Shown in pieces: positions 58,336 through 64,000 of a DNA stretch of 64,000 bases. The notes below the pieces were generated by a model, which was not told the origin of the DNA, made no database searches, and saw only the letters and a program-made list of their open reading frames with translations. The translations under genes and the position numbers were made by a program. This DNA is from Selenomonas sp963528755. GTDB taxonomy: Bacteria; Bacillota; Negativicutes; Selenomonadales; Selenomonadaceae. The number at the start of each line of letters is the position of its first letter. Position 1 is the stretch's first letter. The stretch spans positions 62,001 to 126,000 of the forward strand of contig NZ_CAURXA010000005.1 of NCBI RefSeq assembly GCF_963528755.1. The letters are read 5' to 3'.

Positions 58336-60321
58336 ATGAAAGGCAAGAAACATCTGACATGGGCGGTGCTCGCGGCAGTTGCGGGCATGAGCTTTGCGGG
58401 CGAGGCGTATGCGACGGAAAATGCGGCGGCAGGAAAGGCGGCAGCGAAAACGACGCAGGTGCAGGAACAAGGTGCGGAAACTGCAGAAAGCGGCGGCCAT
58501 GATTTGCCTGATACGCTCGTGACGGCGCAGCGCAGGCGGAAGAGCGATCTCGATACGCCTGCGACGACGACGATCATCACAGCGAAGGATATTGAAAAAG
58601 CGGGCTATCGCAACGTATTCGAGGCGATCGACCAGCAGATCGGCTCGACGAGCACATCCTACGGCGAGGCAGGACAGGATTTTGGTCTTGCAGCCGGGCG
58701 CATCACATTGCGCGGCTATGACAGGGGCACGCTCGTCATGGTCAACGGCGTGCCGATGAATCTCAAGAACTATCCGAGTACGGAAAATATACCCGCCGCG
58801 ATGGTCGAGCGCATCGAGATCGTCAAAGGTGCGGCATCGACGCTCTACGGTGCCAATGCAATGGGTGGTGTTGTCAATATTATTTTGAAAAAACCGAAGG
58901 CGGACGAATCTGAATTTCAGGTTAGTCAGACGGTTGGAAATTATTTCAAGAAGAGTGAAGCGTTTTATGCAGGAGATCGCATTTTCGTTGATGTGAGTCG
59001 CGAGTGGTCAAAGAATATTCCACATTCTAATGGGTTTGGTCTCCATAAGATTTCTTGGGTTGATTGGTGGGTCGGCAAGGGCAAAAAAGATCGTATTGCG
59101 GTAATGGCACAGATTACAGATGAGTTGTCGCTCAACTATAATTACATGGACGCTGAAATCACTCGCGGCGGAACTCGCTATAAGAAGGGCGCTGGGGGCA
59201 CATCCCTTGTCTTAGAGGGAACAAGATATAGTTATCGTCATAATGATTATCGACACAATGCAAGTCTTGTCTATCAGGGAAAAGACAATGGTGTCCACGC
59301 TGTTCTCGGCTATGCTTACCGCAAGGTGTGGGGATACGATTTTATTGCAGATAAAGCGTCGGCATCCAATGCGACGCTGGATGGTGAAATCTTTGATGTG
59401 CAAAAGAATTGGAAGATTGACGCCGATTCACTTGTCGTGGGGTATTCCTATAAGCGAGAAGCGATTGATACTCCTGCTAAGAAACGCAGCGCCGTACGTA
59501 CTGGAAATTCTCTCTACGCCTCCTACAGCAAACAATTCACGCCGCGGTTCAATTTTACGCTTGGTTTGCGTGGTGAATGGATTAATGATCCTGTAAAGGA
59601 TCAGCAGGTATTCACACCTCAGTTCCAAACGGATTATAAGTTTGACCGCAATACGGCATGGTACATCAATATTGGCAAGGCCTTCCAGATGCCGACCGTT
59701 GATGACAGTTTTAGTTATACCCATTACAATCCTTTGGGTTTGAAGCCAGAGAGCGGCTGGACTTACGAGACGGGAATCAAGATTCGTCGTGGGAATGATA
59801 TGTGGAAAGCTGCTATTTATCATATGGATATGAAGAATAAGATTGGCTGGGCGAGAGATCCCGTAACATTGGAGAATTATCCTATCAATAAGGGGAATTT
59901 CAGGAATACAGGAATCGAGATTGAATATACAAAACGGTTTAATGACATGTGGAAACTCACCCTTGGTGGGAGTGTATCGAATCCGGAAGTTCAAGATCCG
60001 AGTACCGTAAAAAAGGAATGGGTACAGGATGCAGCGCGTCTTGAGGGATTGGTGCGTCTTGATTATCAGATGAAAAAGTGGCAGGGCAATCTAAATCTCA
60101 AGTATCTTGGTGATCGTGAATATACTGCGCAAAGATATGGTGCAGCACAGGATGTACCCAGTAAACTGCAGCTCAATATGAATATCATCTATACGGCGGG
60201 CAAGAACGATACCGTAACGCTCGGCGTTTACAACCTCTTGGACAGGGAAAACTACTCGAATCGCTACGGCAACCTTGATCTGCCGCTGAACTTCCGCCTG
60301 ACCTATGCGCATACGTTCTGA
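58336..60321 (+). CDS. TonB-dependent outer-membrane receptor, BtuB-like
   Basis: A 661-residue receptor. A signal peptide (WAVLAAVAGMSFAGEAYA) is followed by a TonB-box-like DTLVTAQRR, a plug domain (ITLRGYDRGTLVMVNGVPMN, VERIEIVKGAASTLYGANAM, GGVVNIIL) and a 22-strand barrel ending NFRLTYAHTF. The riboswitch and the following lipoproteins indicate corrinoid or related tetrapyrrole import. The barrel half (about 58870-60180) is clearly more AT-rich than its ends and neighbours, suggesting recombination or selection on surface loops. GGGTG precedes ATG. Confidence 0.92.
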   Translation: MKGKKHLTWAVLAAVAGMSFAGEAYATENAAAGKAAAKTTQVQEQGAETAESGGHDLPDTLVTAQRRRKSDLDTPATTTIITAKDIEKAGYRNVFEAIDQQIGSTSTSYGEAGQDFGLAAGRITLRGYDRGTLVMVNGVPMNLKNYPSTENIPAAMVERIEIVKGAASTLYGANAMGGVVNIILKKPKADESEFQVSQTVGNYFKKSEAFYAGDRIFVDVSREWSKNIPHSNGFGLHKISWVDWWVGKGKKDRIAVMAQITDELSLNYNYMDAEITRGGTRYKKGAGGTSLVLEGTRYSYRHNDYRHNASLVYQGKDNGVHAVLGYAYRKVWGYDFIADKASASNATLDGEIFDVQKNWKIDADSLVVGYSYKREAIDTPAKKRSAVRTGNSLYASYSKQFTPRFNFTLGLRGEWINDPVKDQQVFTPQFQTDYKFDRNTAWYINIGKAFQMPTVDDSFSYTHYNPLGLKPESGWTYETGIKIRRGNDMWKAAIYHMDMKNKIGWARDPVTLENYPINKGNFRNTGIEIEYTKRFNDMWKLTLGGSVSNPEVQDPSTVKKEWVQDAARLEGLVRLDYQMKKWQGNLNLKYLGDREYTAQRYGAAQDVPSKLQLNMNIIYTAGKNDTVTLGVYNLLDRENYSNRYGNLDLPLNFRLTYAHTF

Positions 60322-61303
60322 CATCGTGCGGCGCAGCGGTGCGCTGTTGCTTCTTTTTGCCGCGAGTTTCTTCCTCTGCGCCTGTGCGCGAGGAGGAACG
60401 GCGGCAGAAGAGGAAGAGGGCGAGTTTTTCCGCGGCGTCGATGATATGGGGACGGAGATCGTGCTGCACGAGAAGCCGCAGCGCATCGTGTCGCTCAATC
60501 TCGGCACGGATGAAATCCTGCTCGCGCTCGCGCCGCCCGAACAGATTGCGGCGCTTTCATCCTACGTGGATGATGCGGGGCTTTCGTGCATGGCAGAGGC
60601 GGCGAAAGCCGTACCCGTGAAGCTGCACGACAAGAGTCCCGAGCGCGTGCTCGCACAGCATCCTGACCTTGTGCTTACAACGGACAGTGTGCCGAAGGAG
60701 CTCGTGGCGAGTATGCGCGATCTGGGTCTGACGGTCTTTGTTTCCAAAACGCCCAAGAGCATCGAGGCGGTTTTTCCACGCATTGAGTCCATCGGCAAGG
60801 TGATCGGCAGGGAAGAAGAAGCGGCGGCCTTGACTGGAAGGCTGCATAAACGCTTGGCGGATGTGATGCGGCGCACGGCGGACATTCCCGAAGATGAGAG
60901 GCCGATTGTCGTCGCCTTCGCCTTCAGCGGCGTCTTCGGGCGGCGCGACGACCTCTTCGACGACATGTGCCGCCATGCCGCGCTCAGAAACGGCGCGGCG
61001 ATGGCGGGTCTCACGAAGGACAACAGCATATCCATGGAGCAGGTCGTCGCGCTCGATCCCGACGTGTTCCTGCTGCCGTCGTGGAGCGGCGAGGGAGAAA
61101 AGACGGAAGAATTCCGTGAGAAATTGCGCAATGACCCGTTGTTCAAGCATGTAAAGGCGGTGCGCGAGAATCGCCTCTACTGCGTGCCCGATACGTACCG
61201 CTACAGCGCCTCGCAAAATGCCGTTGAAGCCGTCTATGTGCTGGCAAAGACCGTCTATTCCGAACGTTTTGCCGATGAAGGCGGCGCGAATGCAGGAAAT
61301 TGA
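60305..61303 (+). CDS. BtuF/FepB-like substrate-binding lipoprotein 1
   Basis: A 332-residue cluster A-III binding protein. The lipobox is LCAC (Cys near 27). The Peripla_BP_2 domain has KPQRIVSLNLGTDEILLALA, HPDLVLTTDSVPKELV and LDPDVFLLPS. It overlaps the receptor stop by 17 bases, so it is translationally coupled. Such proteins carry corrinoids, heme or siderophores to an ABC permease; no permease or ATPase is in the visible part of the operon. Confidence 0.85.
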   Translation: MRIRSDIVRRSGALLLLFAASFFLCACARGGTAAEEEEGEFFRGVDDMGTEIVLHEKPQRIVSLNLGTDEILLALAPPEQIAALSSYVDDAGLSCMAEAAKAVPVKLHDKSPERVLAQHPDLVLTTDSVPKELVASMRDLGLTVFVSKTPKSIEAVFPRIESIGKVIGREEEAAALTGRLHKRLADVMRRTADIPEDERPIVVAFAFSGVFGRRDDLFDDMCRHAALRNGAAMAGLTKDNSISMEQVVALDPDVFLLPSWSGEGEKTEEFREKLRNDPLFKHVKAVRENRLYCVPDTYRYSASQNAVEAVYVLAKTVYSERFADEGGANAGN

Positions 61304-61339
61304 TGCTTGATGTGCAAGCGTGCAGGAAGGGGGCGTGCG

Positions 61340-62386
61340 ATGGGACTGAAGATGCTGGTGCTGAGCTTGACGGGAGACTGCAACCTCGCCTGTCGCTATT
61401 GCTATGCAAGCGGTCAGGCGAGGCACACGATGGCATGGGAAACGGCGCGGCGGGTTGTCGATCTGGCTGCCTCCTGCGGTGAGCCGTTCCTCCTGCAGTT
61501 TTCGGGCGGCGAGCCTCTGCTCGCATTGCCGCTCCTTGCGCGTATCGCCGCCTATGTACGCGATCATCGCATCGAATCGCGCATGGCTGTTCAGACGAAC
61601 GGCACGCTGCTGACGGAAGAGGCGGTGAACATCCTATGCGATTCCAACATAGGCATTGGCGTTAGCCTCGACGGCAGACCTGCGCTGCATGATCGCCAAA
61701 GGCAATATTCAGATGGCAGAGGTTCCGCCGCTGACGTGGCGGCGGGTATCGAGCGCCTTGCGCGGCGCGGCATTGGCATCGGCTTGACGTGCGTCGTGAC
61801 AGCGGAGAATGTCCACAGCCTGACCGATGTCGTCGATATGGCCTATTACTTCGGCAACGTGTATCGCTTGGGCTTTGATCTCCTGCGTGCGCAGGGGCGC
61901 GGCACGAACGCCGCTTTGCCGCGAGAAAGCGATATGGCAGCGGCGATGTGCGAGGTTTTCGCTCGGCGCGAGGCGCTTTATCGCTTGACGGGACGCCGCC
62001 TCGCCATATCGCAGGAGGAGCAGGCGAGAAGCCTCGCAGGGCGCGGCGGGAGCGGCTTTTCCCACTGCCATGCGATGAACGGCGAAGGTGTCCACGTCGA
62101 CATCGATGGCGGCATCTACGCGTGCTCCTCTTTCGTCGGTGATGAGCGCTTCTTCCTAGGCGCTGTTATGCAGGGAGTGAATTTGCGTCGGCAGCAGGAA
62201 GTATCTGCTAAGATGCAGCGAAGTATGATTTTTTGCCGGCGATGTCCCGATTTCCGCGCCTGCGGAGGCGGCTGTTTCGCGCGCTGGCTGGGAATGGAAC
62301 AAGAAGAGCCGTGCGCGGCGGAATGTGCGTTGAAGAGGGCTGCAGTATCGGCAGTTTTCGGAAAGGAAGGATACCGTGCAGAGTAA
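61340..62386 (+). CDS. Radical SAM/SPASM-type protein in the uptake cluster
   Basis: A 348-residue protein. The SAM cluster motif is CNLACRYCYA (Cys 14, 18, 21), with SGGEPLLALPLLARI and VQTNGTLLTEEAV. A C-terminal SPASM-like Cys set includes SHCHAMNGEG, YACSSFVGDE, FCRRCPDFRACGGGCFARW and EEPCAAECAL. SPASM enzymes usually modify peptides or act as sulfatase maturases. Neither a precursor peptide nor a sulfatase is seen. ATG 61340 has GGAAGGGGG about 8 bases upstream. Its stop overlaps the next GTG. Confidence 0.85.
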   Translation: MGLKMLVLSLTGDCNLACRYCYASGQARHTMAWETARRVVDLAASCGEPFLLQFSGGEPLLALPLLARIAAYVRDHRIESRMAVQTNGTLLTEEAVNILCDSNIGIGVSLDGRPALHDRQRQYSDGRGSAADVAAGIERLARRGIGIGLTCVVTAENVHSLTDVVDMAYYFGNVYRLGFDLLRAQGRGTNAALPRESDMAAAMCEVFARREALYRLTGRRLAISQEEQARSLAGRGGSGFSHCHAMNGEGVHVDIDGGIYACSSFVGDERFFLGAVMQGVNLRRQQEVSAKMQRSMIFCRRCPDFRACGGGCFARWLGMEQEEPCAAECALKRAAVSAVFGKEGYRAE

Positions 62387-63386
62387 GGTCTTCATGCAAT
62401 CGTCGCTCATCGTTGTCGTCGTTTTGCTGCTTTTTCTGACAACATCGTGCGGCGGCGAAAAGAATGTGGAGGAGCAGTCTGCGAATTCTTCGACATCGTA
62501 TTCGGTGACGGACATCACGGGGCGCACGATACATTTCGACGCTCCGCCGCAGCGCATCGTCACTTTGTCGGCGACCTTGGATCAGATCGTTCTCAGCGTC
62601 GTGCCGCCTGAAAGGCTTGTCGCCGTTCATTCGAGCATGAAGGAATCCGTCAATTCCAATATGGTGGAGCTCGCTTCGCAAATACCTGAGACGATACGTC
62701 AGCCGAGCGTAGAATACATCGTCTCCCTTCATCCCGACGTGGTTCTTGTTGCAGATTGGCAGTATATGGAGCTTGCCGATCCGCTGCGCGATGCAGGACT
62801 CAAGGTCGTCATCGGCAGGGGCCCGCATAATCTCGCAGAGGTCAAGGATCTCGTGCGCCTTGCGACGGAAACCATCGGGGAGAAGAGAAGGGGTGAAATC
62901 CTGCTCAAGAAGATGGATGAAAAGCTGGCGGAGATCAAGACTAAGGTCGACGCCATTCCACAGGAGAAGAGGAAGAGCGTCGTGTTCCTCTCGCTCATGC
63001 CCACGTACGGCGGCAAGGGATCGAGCTTCGACGACGCCTGTCACTATGCGGGCGTCATCAACGGCGTTTCCGCCTACGGACTGCGCAACGGGCAGGAAGT
63101 GACGAAGGAAGTGATTCTATCGATCAATCCCGACATACTGTTTTTGCCCGATTATCCATGGAAGGGGCAGGCATGGCTCGACGAGTTCATTCGCAGCTAT
63201 ACGGAAGATCCGGCTCTTCAGACGCTCAAGGCGCTCAAAACTCACAGCCTGGTGAAGCCTCGCTCGTCCTTCCTCTACAACTGCTCGCAGGACTTTGTCT
63301 ACGGCGTGCAGGAAATCGCCTACAGGGTTTATGGCGATGAATTTTATCTGCCTGATAATGCGCATATTTCGGCAGTCGATGAGTGA
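62376..63386 (+). CDS. BtuF/FepB-like substrate-binding lipoprotein 2
   Basis: A 336-residue lipoprotein with lipobox LTTSC (Cys 25) and a Peripla_BP_2 fold (PPQRIVTLSATLDQIVLSVV, LHPDVVLVADWQYMELADPL, INPDILFLPDYPW). GTG 62376 follows GAAAGGAAGG and overlaps the radical SAM stop by 11 bases. It is only distantly like the first binding protein of the same operon, so the two probably bind different ligands or work at different steps. Confidence 0.85.
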   Translation: MQSKVFMQSSLIVVVVLLLFLTTSCGGEKNVEEQSANSSTSYSVTDITGRTIHFDAPPQRIVTLSATLDQIVLSVVPPERLVAVHSSMKESVNSNMVELASQIPETIRQPSVEYIVSLHPDVVLVADWQYMELADPLRDAGLKVVIGRGPHNLAEVKDLVRLATETIGEKRRGEILLKKMDEKLAEIKTKVDAIPQEKRKSVVFLSLMPTYGGKGSSFDDACHYAGVINGVSAYGLRNGQEVTKEVILSINPDILFLPDYPWKGQAWLDEFIRSYTEDPALQTLKALKTHSLVKPRSSFLYNCSQDFVYGVQEIAYRVYGDEFYLPDNAHISAVDE

Positions 63387-63433
63387 ATGTGCCGAAAGAT
63401 AGATTCCAAAATCTGGAGAGAGGGAAAACCTGT

Positions 63434-64000
63434 ATGATGAAAAGGACGTATCCCTTTTCTGCCATCGTGGGGCAGGAAGAGATGAAGAAGGCGCTTTTGC
63501 TCAATATCGTCATGCCGTCCTTGGGCGGCGTGCTGATCAAGGGCGAGAAGGGGACGGCGAAGTCGACCGCCGTCCGCGCCGCCGCTGAGCTGCTGCCCGC
63601 CATGCGGGCGGTGGCGGGCTGTGCGTGCCGCTGCGATCCTGCGGCGCCGGAGTTTTTTTGCGACGATTGCCGCAGAAAGGCTGCTGCGGGCGCACGCATG
63701 AAGGAAGAGAGCGTTCCCATGCGCGTCGTGGAGCTTCCCGTCAGTGCGACGGAGGATCGCGTCGTGGGCACGCTCGATATCGAGGCGGCGATCCGGCATG
63801 GCAGGAAGGAGTTTGAGGCGGGCATCCTCGCGGAGGCGAACCGCAGCATTCTCTATGTCGATGAAATCAATTTGCTTGACGATCACATCGTCGATATCCT
63901 GCTCGACTCGGCGGCGATGGGGGTCAATACGGTGGAGCGCGAGGGCATTTCCTATGCGCATCCGGCGCGGTTCGTGCTCGTGGGCACGATGAATCCCGAA
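63434..64000 (+). CDS. ChlI/BchI-type chelatase AAA+ ATPase, N-terminal part (cut by window edge)
   Basis: The 189 visible residues form an AAA+ motor of the magnesium/cobalt chelatase family. Walker A is GEKGTAKST (about 37-45), Walker B ILYVDEINLLDD (about 139-150), and FSAIVGQEEMKKALLLN begins the domain. A cysteine insert (CACRCDPAAPEFFCDDC) resembles that of BchI/CobS-like ATPases. It follows the second lipoprotein by 47 bases. Partner subunits (CobN/BchH, ChlD) would lie beyond the window. Confidence 0.85.
   Translation, partial: MMKRTYPFSAIVGQEEMKKALLLNIVMPSLGGVLIKGEKGTAKSTAVRAAAELLPAMRAVAGCACRCDPAAPEFFCDDCRRKAAAGARMKEESVPMRVVELPVSATEDRVVGTLDIEAAIRHGRKEFEAGILAEANRSILYVDEINLLDDHIVDILLDSAAMGVNTVEREGISYAHPARFVLVGTMNPE

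Overview
The window is about 58% G+C chromosomal DNA with dense, mostly operonic coding. Gene order is Firmicutes-type: pgeF/yggS/sepF/ylmH/lspA/rluD/pyrR, an rpoE (delta)-pyrG pair, DUF1934-argS, and uppS-cdsA-dxr-rseP-ispG-proS. Near the right end, however, lies a TonB-dependent outer-membrane receptor. Firmicute housekeeping genes with an outer membrane point to the Negativicutes, most likely Selenomonas or a close relative. That placement is inference from gene content. No rRNA, tRNA or CRISPR array was seen.

Layout. 1-2.5 kb: the end of an unidentified gene, then an NfnA/NfnB-type (SudAB-like) flavo-iron-sulfur transhydrogenase pair. 2.5-7.6 kb: a DEDDh exonuclease, a pyridoxal kinase-like enzyme, rpsO, pnp and a RodZ-like membrane protein. 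7.6-12.5 kb: YgiQ radical SAM, nrdR, a TIGR03960-type B12-binding radical SAM protein and pgeF. 12.5-17.3 kb: a division/wall cluster (yggS, sepF, proC, ylmH, lspA, rluD-like, pyrR) lacking ylmG, divIVA and ileS. 17.4-20.0 kb (minus strand): an orphan tyrosine recombinase, then a Fur-family (probably Zur) regulator and a ZnuA-like lipoprotein with a visible promoter and operator. 20.4-27.2 kb: the lipid carrier, phospholipid and isoprenoid operon plus proS. 27.2-30.1 kb: small uncharacterised genes (DUF5348-like, a patatin-like protein with an altered dyad, an exported DUF985-like cupin, a DUF697-like membrane protein). 30.1-35.8 kb: DUF1934, argS, a tail-less rpoE, pyrG and an exported GH84-like hexosaminidase. 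35.9-44.1 kb: nitroreductase, MazG, M20 amidohydrolase, nfo, lgt, a polysaccharide deacetylase, adjacent class I and class II aldolases and a RluA-type pseudouridine synthase. 44.3-52.3 kb: lysC with an apparent internal start, an aminotransferase, transketolase, a DMT exporter, a hydroxyacid dehydrogenase and holA. 52.4-57.9 kb: an unrecognised low-complexity protein, a HAD phosphatase, mutY, a C-GCAxxG-C-C protein, pth and a Cys-rich radical SAM protein.

57.9-64.0 kb is the most distinctive region. A cobalamin riboswitch, with an inverted repeat over its promoter and two hairpins behind it, precedes a tight gene string: TonB-dependent receptor, BtuF-like lipoprotein, radical SAM/SPASM protein, a second BtuF-like lipoprotein, and the start of a ChlI/BchI-type chelatase ATPase cut by the window edge. 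Corrinoid or tetrapyrrole uptake coupled to a chelatase is the likely theme. The SPASM enzyme within it has no obvious substrate and is the best candidate for undescribed chemistry.

Functions are read from recognisable motifs and gene order only; no database search was run.
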